From NCBI GenBank assembly GCA_019614645.1, contig JABWDB010000013.1, forward strand, positions 1,612,001-1,676,000: a stretch of 64,000 nucleotides of DNA, written 5' to 3'. This document shows positions 1 through 12,300 of the stretch, piece by piece. This stretch comes from Stratiolaelaps scimitus. Its lineage: Eukaryota; Arthropoda; Arachnida; Mesostigmata; Laelapidae. Every line of letters starts with the position of its first letter. The first letter of the stretch is position 1. Made by a program: the position numbers and the translations under genes. Under the pieces are notes generated by a model. It saw nothing but the letters and a program-made list of their open reading frames with translations, did not search any database and was not told where the DNA came from.

Positions 1-1126
1 AGTAGCATCCCGCCCATGTTCGCCATAAGGAATATGTCTTACGTGAAGCTTAATGAATTGAATTTTCCTAATCAAAAGAAAACTTATCCACAAAAATGAT
101 ATCGACCCAACAAAAGATGCCCCTCGTCGTGACGTACAATTTCCCGATTGATATACGAGAGAATCAATAGAAACTGTTGAAAAATGAGGAAAACAGTAAA
201 ATTGTTAGTAGAAGGTTTCTGTTTTAATTAAATAATAAAATTAACACATCATTAACCATTGAGAGTATAGCGCCCTCGATGGGTCTCAAGTCCCCAAAAA
301 AAATTGAGCAATTTAAACAAAGAGAAAACATCTAAATTACACGAAAAGTGATAAACAAATCTCGAAACACATTGACTAAAAGTGGAAAAAGCATCCCTTG
401 CATCCAACACCATGTAAATAAATTTTCAAAAAAAAACGCAAAAAAAAACGGTAAATCGCATCTTAGCAACACATACAACTTTAGCAAATCGACGCGCCTC
501 GTTGAGACGTATCGGGTTCTGCAAAAAAAAATTGCTGTGTAGCCCCCATCAGTAGCGCCTCGCCCCCAGAAAAACAACCCCCAATCGGCCCCCAAACGAA
601 ATGCACGCCACAGTCAGACAGGTAAACGGTAAAGTATATAATAAAATAATAATATAGATGTGATTGGGTCAAACCCCTTATAGATAAGACCCATAGGTTT
701 AATTTAAATCAGCCAGTTTCGACCACATCGAAGGCAGAGTCGTGCTCAGAATTTGCGGAACGTGCTCAGAGAGTAGATGGCTGTAAGCCTTTCAAGTCAC
801 AGCCTTATTATCCACTCTGGTATACATCATCCTTGCAATGACTGCACCAACATTAGCCAACCCAATATGCTCATTGCGTTAACCTCAGCGTGCTGCATCG
901 CCTCCCGGGTGGATCTGTCGACAACTAAACTAACCCCATCTCCGTATGACCGCTGAGTCGGGGCCGAGACGATGGTAGCCGCACTGCCCTGTTGATTAGA
1001 TCACATCACTCTGCTTCCTCGGTTGGGAAAAAAGACGACATATAATATTATGCAACACACGCCGTTGATTACAATTTGGCCTCGCCCCAGCATAATGCTC
1101 CCGATATTATTATTATAATAGCAATG

Positions 1127-1147
1127 GTGATGATGATGATGATGATT
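1127..1147. repeat. (TGA)n microsatellite
   Basis: About seven consecutive GAT/TGA triplets in non-coding sequence. Confidence 0.85.
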
Positions 1148-2305
1148 ATTACTATACTCATACATCTATTAGGATCAGTTTATACCACTCCCAGAACGAC
1201 GCCCAATGCCGCGTAAAAACGTAGATACCAGTTCTATATATATATATATATTCAACACACGTTGCTTTGTGTTGGAAATCTATGTGTGAGTCATACCTTT
1301 ATCCAATTCAATTCAAAGGCTCCTTTATTTGACTACAATATTCGAGAATATTATAGCAGATAAAGACGGTTTATAACTGTAGAACATCATTGAGCACAGT
1401 ATTGTTAGATAAGGATATTATTTGTTTCTCGTTCAAGTTTAAATGCCACTCGAACATACATTCGAGTGGAACACCATATCTTTTACTGACTCTCCGAGTA
1501 AATCCGCCTTTTAATTACGGTCCGCAAACTGTCGAGTAATGCATGTACTTCGGAGTGACCAGGCCCTTATATAGATTGGCATAGAATTCCGAATTTTTTA
1601 TTGCATGGGTAATGCTTGTACTAAGATCATGGATAAACTATTACGTTTGATGGTTTCGTCACTAATTATGTAGCTTTGAGAGCACAGGGTACGGCGCATG
1701 TCGGAGTAGATATTAGCACATTATCTGATACTTCGATTGAAATGATAAAGCTCTGGTTGTATTTTACGCACAATTTGTCGCCCTCTGCGAGAACACTTTC
1801 TAGATTTATTCAATCAGACGATACGTTGATATGAGTACATGTACACCTGTATATCTATGAAGAGAGCATGGCCGGCCTTTATTTCGGTGACGCTGCAATA
1901 CAACCGAGACCGAAGCAATGATAGATCACGTCAAAGCTGATACACCCAGAGCCTGGTAGGTTAAAATGTCAACACATTGAATGAAGGCGACACGGATGGC
2001 GCAATTTAATGCTGAAGTATACTCGGCTATATTTCATGAAAGGATTACTCTTAAATTGCACTAGCTAATCAATACAATGCCACGTAGCTTATAGAAAGTC
2101 TATTTAGCTCTTGACGTAAGTCACTACTGTCAAAATCATAGTCCTGTTCAGAATATCGCCATTCTCACGAGGGTCGACTTATAATGACTAAATGACAACA
2201 ATTCAATACTTGCGTTTATTAAATAGAAACAGATATAGATGGCATGCTCTGTCATTTACATCATATCCAACCACAATAATCCACTTAGCTTCAACTATTC
2301 TTTGC

Positions 2306-2307
<2 letters not shown>

Positions 2308-2336
<29 letters not shown>
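2308..2336. repeat. (TA)n microsatellite
   Basis: An uninterrupted AT/TA run of 29 bases. Similar runs recur every few kilobases in the window. Confidence 0.9.
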
Positions 2337-2339
<3 letters not shown>

Positions 2340-3490
2340 TATGTTAATTATTCTTCGTTCTACAGCCATAGGTAGCCACCATTTTGATTGGCATAGCGTC
2401 ACTTTAATGCGACTATTTGCAATTTCCCCTCTGGGCCGAGGTCAAGGGTGACGATTTTCAGACTTAAAGCTTATTTCTTTTTGCAAAGAATTTAATAAGA
2501 ATCTCTCGCTGTCGTTGTCACTACCTGCCTCTCACATGTAGAGAGGTGCAAAAGAAGCGACTCGTAGAGGACCAGGGCTGAGGAGACAAATTCTGCTGGG
2601 CTCAGGGGCCCCGGACCCGCTTCAGTTCCCGGAGACAGCCCCATGTTGGGCGGGCGGCGACGACAGCTTCATACAGTTTCCTCCAGCTGCGCAGGTGCGC
2701 CAGACGTTGTCTGATGTTGATACAGGGAACGGTAAACCATTGGGGTGTTGAGAATACCGCCGAGGGTGGGCACGCCTTAAAGGGGACCCTGCGTTCCAAA
2801 GGATTCAAAAGCACAGAATGAATTCTAGGATGACGCTACAGAGGATCGAAAAGTTACAATGGTATCAACCGGATACAGGCACCCAAAGGCGGCGGCTAGG
2901 GTGGGTGTTTGAATTAGACGTTTTCAGGGGTGGCAGTTGGGGATCAGAGGGAGACTCGAGAGGGGACTCGTTCGTCCGTGCTTGGATGTAGCAGACCCTA
3001 GGCGCAGGAGAACTTAAGCGGAGATAAAGTAGGAAGCCAACGACAGCGAGACATAGAGAAGGGGATACAGCTATATTTAAACTGGCCGCCCGAGGGAATA
3101 GGGGTTGAACTCCCTTCCGAAGTCAAGAATCGACGCTTCTGCTACAAGTGCACAAAGGATTCGGCAAACAAACCAAATGCAAATGCTGACATATGTCCAT
3201 TTTGTTGTACATATATATTATATATACGCATATATATACTGGCTGCAGCTTACATTTTAAGCAGCCGGCTGTGGATTAACCGCGAAGGAATGTGATTGTG
3301 GGAGACGGGTTTTATCTACAAATGTACTCTCTTCCTTGCAGCGATACGAATATGGCATAAAGGATGTCACGCGTTTTTTGGAATGAGAAGTATCCAAAAG
3401 GGCGTTGATGTGGTTCAGAAGAATATGATTAGAAGGTCAGAACTACTAAGTGAAAAGTGAATCAAGTAGAAAAGTTTCAATCCAACTTAC

Positions 3491-3525
3491 ATATTTATAT
3501 ATATATATATATATAATATATATAT
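3491..3525. repeat. Imperfect (TA)n tract
   Basis: An alternating AT tract with two small interruptions, flanked by single-copy-looking DNA. Confidence 0.85.
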
Positions 3526-3603
3526 GCTTATTCAAATGGCCTGCAATTATTCATTAAACAACCTTACCGGCGTGCTTTAGCCTATAATAATAATATGAAT
3601 CGT

Positions 3604-3650
3604 AAAAATTATTAATGCATATTTTATTTCCATATGCATTAATAATTTTT
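3604..3650. repeat. Perfect 19-bp inverted repeat (hairpin)
   Basis: The arms 3604-3622 and 3632-3650 are exact reverse complements, around a nine-base spacer. The stem is A+T-rich and centred on ATGCAT. There is no adjacent gene, so a terminator role is not implied. It may be the remnant of a fold-back element. Confidence 0.85.
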
Positions 3651-3720
3651 AGTGAATAATTCTACTCAAGCTAAGCTGAACTCAAAAGAATCGTTTAGAA
3701 ATGGTTATTAAACATATGGA

Positions 3721-3746
3721 CTTGATTGCTTCTTGATTGCTTCTTG
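3721..3746. repeat. 11-bp tandem repeat, about 2.4 copies
   Basis: The unit CTTGATTGCTT is repeated twice exactly and is followed by a partial third copy. Confidence 0.8.
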
Positions 3747-4827
3747 TAAGAGGTTGCATAACCTTATAACGTGTATGAGAGATCAATATCAGATTTATTC
3801 AGGCAAACCCGCCGGATTCTCTTAAGTAAAAAAGTTCATATTTATGAAGATTGTTTGTGTATTGTAAATATGGCCCCTGAGAATTTATTGCATGTTGACA
3901 TTTGGTAAGTGGCTCTTGTACTCCCTTCATATGACCTCCGTGCGAGAATTCATATGCTATCTCTCTGAGTACTTGGTTGAATTTGTACCAATTTCGGTGG
4001 TTGGTAGCCTTTAGTTTAGTCTGTAGTTAGTCAAAACAACCAAGATCTAGCGCGCTTTTATCACGAGAATATGCGCGTGGACTCCACAACTTCATCCCTC
4101 CTCGGTCAGAAACACGGCAGCAACAGCAGCTTTATGGGGCGAGCGTTGTCGTGGAGAAGTCACGCATGAGTGCACTTGCTTGCGGCAAGCCACGTATCCC
4201 TTCTCTGCCAAAGAGTTGTTATGCACCTCTCCGATAACAGAGATTTTCGACGGTATGAGCCGATAGAAGGCGATTCCGTTTAAATTCATAGTTATAATCA
4301 GCATAATTTTGTTGTTGAGAATCTATTTACATACGTCCGACGCGGGCTGCATGTGCCTGGAAAATCTCTCCATTTCGGCCGCAATTCTAGTGGTACCCCT
4401 TTGGCCAGAGTCTTCCTCATTCATAGATCGTCCTTGACGATGCGCTGAACCATATAGTACGACAGTTATGTGTGGTGCTCGCAAGCCAACGCAGGACTAA
4501 TGCCTCAAACACTTGTCAAACAAACGGTCAATTAGTCTACTGATTCTCATCGTTTTTGAGCCTGGCTCCGATCACCCCCAACTAAGTGTTGCAGCTCGTC
4601 TCTCTAGCCTTAAACTTCGCATGCTATTCCCGTACAACTCCCGAGGAGAGGACCTCCCAGCCTAAACACTTCTGTAAATCCGAATGAATTAAGCAAGCGC
4701 TGTTGTCCTGCAGAATGCCGACTTTGATAAAATGTAGTTGTTCTTCGAAGGAAATTGATGTTGGAATTTTTCCCTTAAAATCCACTGGTCGAAATTCGTG
4801 TTGAGACTGGTCCATTAACTATGTCGA

Positions 4828-5000
4828 GCCCGGTGGCGTAGTGGGTTCGTGTGCGCCTTGCAATCTGGGACGGCACTAAGGTGCACGGGCTCGATTCCCG
4901 CCGTTGCACGTTTGCATTTAAAGGGTCAGTCTTATCAAGCAATGCCGAAATCAGTACCGTGGACGTTAAATGTTTGCCGAGCGTCTGCGCGAAAAATTTA
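4828..5000 (+). mobile_element. tRNA-derived SINE, full-length copy
   Basis: The 5' end reads like a tRNA gene. TGGCGTAGTGGG (about 4834-4845) fits the RNA polymerase III A box and GGCTCGATTCC (about 4888-4898) fits the B box. After the tRNA-like head comes a body containing ACCGTGGACGTTAAATGTT, which recurs at 9.3, 41.6, 49.2, 51.6, 54.4, 63.1 and 63.6 kb. The copy ends in a short A-rich tail. SINEs of this kind are transcribed by Pol III and mobilised by a partner LINE; the partner is not identified here. No gene overlaps it. Confidence 0.75.
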
Positions 5001-8000
5001 CGTTATTTTACTTTACAAAGTTTAACTAGATATGTGTATCATTCACCCAATTTTGTTTTGAAAACAACGCACCATCACTGCAGACGACTTTTCGGCGAAA
5101 TCCGGCGGGTTTGGCTGAATCAATGTATTCTTACAGACAAATCAATTCAAGTTTCAGCGAATACCTTTTCGCACGCATTGCGTAGGTGATGTAACGCGCA
5201 AGATCCCGAACGAAAACCACATTGATATTTTAGTCTCTGGCTGTTGTTCTTGTGCTTCTGCCGGTGACTTGCAATCTCAGCTACCATCACATTTGTAAGC
5301 GGGATTAGCAAACAAGCCGCCGCCCAGAATTCAATTGCCACATCTTTTTGTTCGCCTGACATAATGATAAAGATTTACTCAGCGGCATTATTCCAGCTGG
5401 CAACTGTACCGTATAACGATACGCGTTCCGACGATAAACAGCATGGGTAGGAAAGTCTGCAAACAGTACACAAAAAGCACTTACCGCCAACCTTTGTTAT
5501 ACTCACGAAAGGCAGCACCAAACGTACGATTAATAAATGCGGCTTAGACGAGTAGTGACAAAAGCTCGCTGAGTCCCCCTGTGTTCTCTCTAAGTATGAT
5601 ACAAATAGTGAGAACCGCCCGAGGATACGGCGCTCGGGTCCGGCGCTCTGGCTGGGCGGTCTCTGACTCCCACACCCGGTACATCGCTCCCTGTCCTCTA
5701 TTGGTGGCCGTTGGAGATGTCCGTGTGGCTCGTCTTTGTCCTTGGTTACAAAAGAATCCATCCTCTTCTGGCCACACAGAGGAACAGAGTGCAGGCCATA
5801 CACACAGACAGATATGACGCGCCCACCAACCAAGCAGGTCGGCACGAACCAAACCTCACCGTTGCCAGCGCTGCTTCAGCCCCTCGCACTGGGGCCGCTG
5901 CCCTGGCCGCCTGCTTCCTCTGCTCTGAAGGGTGTGGTGATGATGATTTCTCGCGGTTATTTGACCACATAGCGAACATTTGCGGGTCCCAAGAATTCAA
6001 TGGGTTATGCTCTCACACAAGCAATAGGAGACACCCTAACCAGGCAATGTCGTGTGGGTGGTGTTGTTTGAGATTTTCTGAAATACATGACGGGATAATT
6101 AGTTATAATACTTGCGCTCTCAGCATAGGGCAACGGTAACTTCATTATTATAGGAACGGCAAAATGCATGCGAATGTTCTATAACGAAAACATCAATTGT
6201 GTAAAAAAAGGAGTATGTTCAGAGTCATATACTGTCCACGATGTAAAACATGGGCACTGAACAGTGAACAGCGTCCCATAATATTTCAGAACCTGGAGCC
6301 CGCGAGATTCAAAATATGGCCAACCCTTGTCGCCTTCTAACAGAATCTCTGATATCTCAAAATCCTAGGGCTGACACCATCCCAGTGCCCGAGGCACAGC
6401 TGACACCCCCCGGCCTCCCTCGTAGGGGCCTTTCGCATACGCTTCCCGTACGGACCGCCTGGAAGCAGGAGGATGTACCTTCATCCTCAAAGGCGCCCTA
6501 TCATTGAAAGCCGACAGGTCTTTTGGAAACTTCAAACTTTTCTTTGCAAGAATGGTCTACCTTGGGATCAAGTGCATACAGCGGTGCCCACGGGTCCTTT
6601 TTTCTCCAGATAATAGATAACATGAATTTTTGTACGTATATTGTGAAGTTATCTGATGATATATGCTCGGCAATCCCAGTCTGCATAAGTTATTGCGTAC
6701 AGCCCTATTCAGCTATCTCTATCTCTCTCTCTCTCTATATATATATATATCTTAAGGCATATTTACGGTGACGTTAGTTCTGGCCTTTGTCGTAGCTAAT
6801 CTATGACTTCAGCGACGAAAGAGGTGTCTCGACCTTTCGTATTCTGCTTACTTTCCAATATGATTGTCTCTGTGCAGCAGACTCTAGCTGTTTTACAAAA
6901 CAGCTATTATGTGTAATTTCATTATTAAAGGACAGATTAACATCGATTCAGAGCAAACGAAAAATGACCCAAGCTGAGTAAATTGTGTCAGGCCTTACTC
7001 TCTCCCCTACGATGTCATAATCTTATAGATCTTAACTTATCGATCGAGCCATCAAGCTAGCAATTTCCACCTATAGAGTGATTGGCATCTATTCACCGAA
7101 CAGTCCGGGGTTTGATGTAGCTTGCCCCTATGAAACTCCGAATGAAGCGCACAAGTGGCCAAATTTCCCTTTTGTGCGGAACTATGGCTGTTGCAACTCG
7201 CTGCTCCTTATTATGTATGCTGTGACCTCCGCGTTTAGAACTAAGATGGGAGGGTCAAACTTCTCAGCCTTCGCTAACGGCATCTGAATACAATAACAGG
7301 AGAGGCTCTTCCGTTAAGCCACCTTGACTCGACATTGTCTTGACTTTGCAAACTTCTCGAGTTGGGTAGAGCAAGGGTAGAGGGTCCGAAACTGTGGACA
7401 TGTTGTACCTATTATTGTGCTGCTGGGAAAGCTAGCGCTTATACGCTGTATACTAATTTGCTGTATTTCGGAGTAGTCATTTCGCTGAATGCTCTGGAAT
7501 CCCAACGCAGTTTCCCCACCTGGTCGCATGCTCAACGAATTGAAAATCTGTTTGATTTGAATTACAATGGATCAATAATACACACGGCATATCGCATTTA
7601 GATATTATAGATGGTATTCATGAGAGTTTTGAGAGAAATGACATGCCCACTCGTTCAGCTAAGGCGTGAAGCATAAAGATCGACACAGTGGAAAATCATT
7701 CCATAAATGATCGTACGTGAGAATTTCGTTGTTTATACTTCTGGCCATCAATTAACAGGCCCGCTACTAGGGCCTTAGAAGCTAAACATGACCCGCCATG
7801 TATCATTCACCATCGAGTTAGAAATCGACCCAGAGAGCTGCTCTCCGATAGTGTGGTAGTCACCAATATATTTCCGCGGCAACATTAGTCCTTGGGGCTA
7901 ACCCCTGAAAGGGGTCAAATGAGATTATAACGTAACTAAATTGTTCCAAATGACCTTCCGCTGTGTTTCGGGAGATAGATCTCATTACTGTCGATGCGTT

Positions 8001-9317
8001 CGCGACTTCAGCGGGAAGCTCCAATGAAAATAAAAGTTGCTATCGGAGAACTTAATCGCCTTAATGAACTACTTCAACATCTCTCTCGCTCTCTCTACTT
8101 TCGTTGTCTCTGAAGTGGTCGCTCGTCCAGCTCAAAAACGCTGGACCCAGTTGAAAAACAACCTAACTCTACACGATTCGGCTGGAAAAGGTGAAGTTCA
8201 TACGGCAACTTCATATAAACGGATCCTTCGTTGATTGTCGTAGAACTGGGGTGATGCCTATAGGAGATTAGCAGAAATTAAGGTTAGCTCTTTCTTATGC
8301 TTTATCAGATCATGGAATAATTGACGATGAAATCTGAACAATTCTAAGCTCCAAATCACAACTCATAATATCTCTCGTGTTGGGGAACTATTTGCTTGCT
8401 ACTGTAGTTATCCGAACTTTTCTTAATGGCGAAATTCGTTCAATCCAAATATGAATTTTGCACCTACACCTGTACCATACACTCTTATCAGTGCTTTTAG
8501 CAGATTTATTTTCAAATTATATTTTTAATAATTCCGTTTCCTCCAAGGTTTTTGGGTGGCATCGTTCGCGCGTGCATCTTGATCGTTTGCAGATGTGACT
8601 TTTTGCGGGTTAATGAGTGGCACCGACCGAAACGAATTTAGATCGACACTCTACGATCGTGCGGGCTTGCCTAGATGCACTCCCTCTTAATGGCCAGGAA
8701 CATTCACCCAATCGTACTGGAGCCCCAAAGGGGACGGACTCATATGCGACAGAGCGATTATCGTGTTGGCAAAGGCCAGGGATTATTCATCGCCATTTTT
8801 CCAACATTTGACCTCATCCCAGCGATCGGTCACACTGTTGCTTCTCAACCAGACCTCCCGATGTGGCCACATTTAGGGCAACGTTAACCATATCCCAGCC
8901 AAGCACTGGGGTTTCTGGCGATAAAGTCGGCGTTCACAAATCGTGCGCTGTACTTCTTCGTGTCTATGGCAAACGCAACCGAAGATATGCGCATTACCAG
9001 CCCAGGGCACAACGCCACTCTGGTTACTAGCCGCTGGAAAATATTGTCCCGTGATATGCGTCAAGTATTGATAAGTGCAACAAAAAGACAAAACTTGTAT
9101 GGGCATTGAGATGCACAAAGATGTGTCCACCCATTGCACGTCCCAGACAATTGCAGTCCTTTCAAATTTATAATAAAAAAAAGAAGATATATATATATAT
9201 ATATTGTGGAGCATAGGATAATTGTTAGAAAATAACTGTTGGATTTGGGACTTCAGCTACTGAATTAGAACGAATTTTTCCCTTTTCCACTTTCCTTCTA
9301 GACTATGAGTATATTCT
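5001..9317. other. No recognisable gene
   Basis: Overlapping open frames occur at 5.4-6.1 kb (moderately G+C-rich) and shorter ones at 7.0-8.9 kb. None shows a recognisable domain, signal peptide or consistent pair of splice sites. A (CT)n/(TA)n tract lies at 6720-6750 and a short (TA)n at 9187-9203. Confidence 0.5.
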
Positions 9318-9366
9318 CCGGGGTGACTGACAGCCAACATTTAACGTCCACGGTACTGCCTTCTAG
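9318..9366 (-). mobile_element. SINE 3'-end fragment
   Basis: The sequence GACTGACAGCCAACATTTAA followed by CGTCCACGGTACTG matches the reverse complement of the SINE body at 4.83 kb. Only the 3' part remains and the tRNA head is absent. Confidence 0.65.
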
Positions 9367-12300
9367 ACTATTAACTCTAGTATAGGTACTGGGATTGTTA
9401 TTCATCTTCGATTAGTTATACAAAATGTAGATATACAGTAATTATAGAAGGAATCGGCTATTATTCATCAAGTCACATCGTCGGCATCCAGTTGAGTCTC
9501 CCTTTGTACTTAAATGTACAGATTCGCAACTCACCGAGAATTTGTTGCCGCTTGTGTGATGTGTTTACAACATATGAACTGGAATCGTTCATTAATGGAA
9601 TAGTTAACTTTTGTATGTTGACTGTACTTGTGAATTGGAAATTGCAATCACCATATCACTTGAATAAATGGTCTCGGCAATGGCTGCCGAGACTCTGTTG
9701 TTTTTAGATAACAGGATGTATACGATGGGTTGAGATGGAAGGTGTAACTGACCATGCATTTGCGATGGGATACTGGATCAACTGGGACATAACAATGATG
9801 CAGCGAATCTAGAGAAACAGGGTAATAACGACAGACTGCGGTGGGGTGACAGGCTAACCGCAACAAGATATAAGCTATCATATAATCAGAGCTGTCATAA
9901 ATTGCAGCAAAGTTTCGGTTGGGGTCCGGCGAGAGTAGCGGTAATACATCGTTTTTATAGTATTTCCCTTAAAAATTTCTCACGTACGAGTTACGACCAT
10001 TGCGTAACCTCGGACCCCCTTTATATGTAGGTCCTCTATCTGTTTCGTATTCATCCTTCTCGGAAGCACTCTACCAAGGAGGTACACGTAGCGTTCCCTG
10101 GTAAAAAATAATTCGAAAAAAGACAAAGCTCGCCCTTCTACGATCGCCCTTCCTTCGTCCTTCAAGGTCACAACCATCCCTTATTATCCATATTAATTCG
10201 TGTCTGCCACTCTTGTTTCTTGGCGCCCTCAACTGTGCTACGTTCTTCGTTGGCTCGTTCTCTTCGTCTCGTAGCGAGCTGTGTTCCCCGTCCTCGCTAC
10301 GCATCCCTCTGCAAGCACAAACACTAACACACTCTATGCTATGCTACAATTATATATATAGATCACAGGCTCGGTCTGTTTGGTATTCGAAATAGGAGCA
10401 CCGTTCGCCACGGGTGTTTCCACAACGTCCCAGTGAGTTGCGACCTCCGGCCGACGTTACAACCGCTGTAGAGCATTTTTGCTCCGCTTTCCCCATTCTC
10501 ATAATCCGCTGCGTCCTGCCCTCGAAGGGCTGGTCGGTTATAACCGTTTCTGCTACTGTCGCCATCGGCATGCTTTGTCCATGGTGGCGGTGTGTTTTTC
10601 TCCCGGCGGCTTTTTTTCCCGAGCGTCGCGAGCAACGGGGCCAAGCTGGCGCCGTTTTCGCAAGTTGTCCTGCTCGGCTGAATGGATTGTTTGCCGTCGA
10701 CTGCCATCGAGAGACAGCGGAAGAAACTGACAGACTCTGATTGCTGGGCGAGCTTGCTGGTAGCAATAAAATGAAAGGGTCGGGTGAGGTTGGCGTCGTT
10801 TCCCTCGGCAAATATTCGAACGAAGGGCGCGAGGCAGCGCCAGAGGCTGAACTCTCTGGCGCGCGAAGGGTAGCCTCGCTCTGGCCAAAAATGCGAAAGA
10901 CAAGGAGACGCGTTGAAGACGATGTGTTGACGTTGAGTGTCGTCACGGCTGCTGCTGCTGCTGCTGTGGACGCTCGCCGTCCTCTCTTTGTCGAAGGGGA
11001 ATTGCAGGCTCCCTGGCACACTTGGCTGTTTCAAATCTGACGCGGGTTCGTCCGTTCGTTTGTTTGTCGAGTCGATCGGCCGGAAATTCCACCGGAAGTG
11101 CCCCCGGTGATTTCGCCTCTGTTCGTGGACGATGCCGAATCCCCCGCCTGACTGAATTGCCCCTCAATGGCGCTGGCCTGCCACGACTTTCACGCCCTTT
11201 AGCTTATTTATACATGTTCGTCTGGAGTGTCCGTTGTGTGCTGGAAATTTGCACACATACGTCATTTCATCATCGTAATTTGTTCCATCTTATCGAAGCT
11301 GCATACGGAACTAGCGCAAAGTACCATATATGTCCGTATAGCGATGAACAACTCGGGCCGCTGAATTCATGTGATACTCAATTAATCCAAAGTAGAGATT
11401 GAAAAGTGCCACGTATTTATCTAAATAGCTTGATTCAAGCAAGTGAATACCGTATCGTAACAGTATATGCTCGAGTGGTTCCACGTCCCGCGACAAATTT
11501 GTTGTTATTGTGGAATCGAATTTGAGACAAATAGTCCAAACGATACTAATCCAAGTTGAATTTAAGATAAAAAGTTCAAACTGTTTTTTCATTATTGGTC
11601 ATATTCAGGGTTCGAGCTAAACATTGGTCTGTAAAAACATAACTCAATGCAAACCAACGCAAAACAAAAAAATTTACTCTCATATCTAATATGTATATGC
11701 ATTCGTGTACATTCTGTAAACGATAATATAAGAAGGAGAACACTCCACCTTCGTTGTCTGACACCGAAGCTTCTCCATTCGAACATATGTTAGCCTTTAT
11801 TGCGTCGATCATCCTCCCAGATTTCGTCATATTCATGTTTCTCATAGACGAGCAAATTTAATCTCTCATCATCATATTGAACGTCAGAGACTTTGAATTA
11901 TTCATGACTTCGAACGCTCACTCTGTTCCTATTAGTGGTGGTCATCGGGTTCCAGACGCGGTCTCAGCATGGGAGCCTTCGAACGATAGCACAGCTGCGT
12001 CAAGAAAGCGTGACTAAAAGCTCGCGGCCTATATCCGCTGCTTGGACAAGATGCATGATTTTGGCTTCTGCTTATGGCTCTGCTCAAGGGAACGTAAAAC
12101 AATAACAAGTTGGAAGATACAATATAGATTACTTCGAACAATATGACCATATTTGACGACTAAGCGTCGCGTTATACAAGTAAAGGGGAAATTCATACTC
12201 GTGGAGCTCTCGTAGAGCCATGATGATACATAGGTGGTATTGATGATACAAACCGATAGTAATTATTTTTGAAAAAAAACCGATTGTAATTATTTTTCGT

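Larger units (their letters stand above)
1..4827. other. Gene-free stretch with microsatellites
   Basis: I see no coding region I can support. The stretch is A+T-rich, with short (TA)n tracts near 1238-1252, 2308-2336, 3230-3238 and 3491-3525, a trinucleotide run at 1127-1147, a perfect hairpin at 3604-3650 and a short 11-bp tandem repeat at 3721-3746. Positions 2580-3150 are more G+C-rich and open in several frames, but I recognise no domain in them. Confidence 0.6.

Noticed and set aside
10350..11040. Two overlapping 223-codon minus-strand frames and a 108-codon plus-strand frame
   Set aside because: Both strands are open because of high G+C. The translations are Arg/Ser/Pro-rich without any recognisable domain or signal, so none can be preferred.
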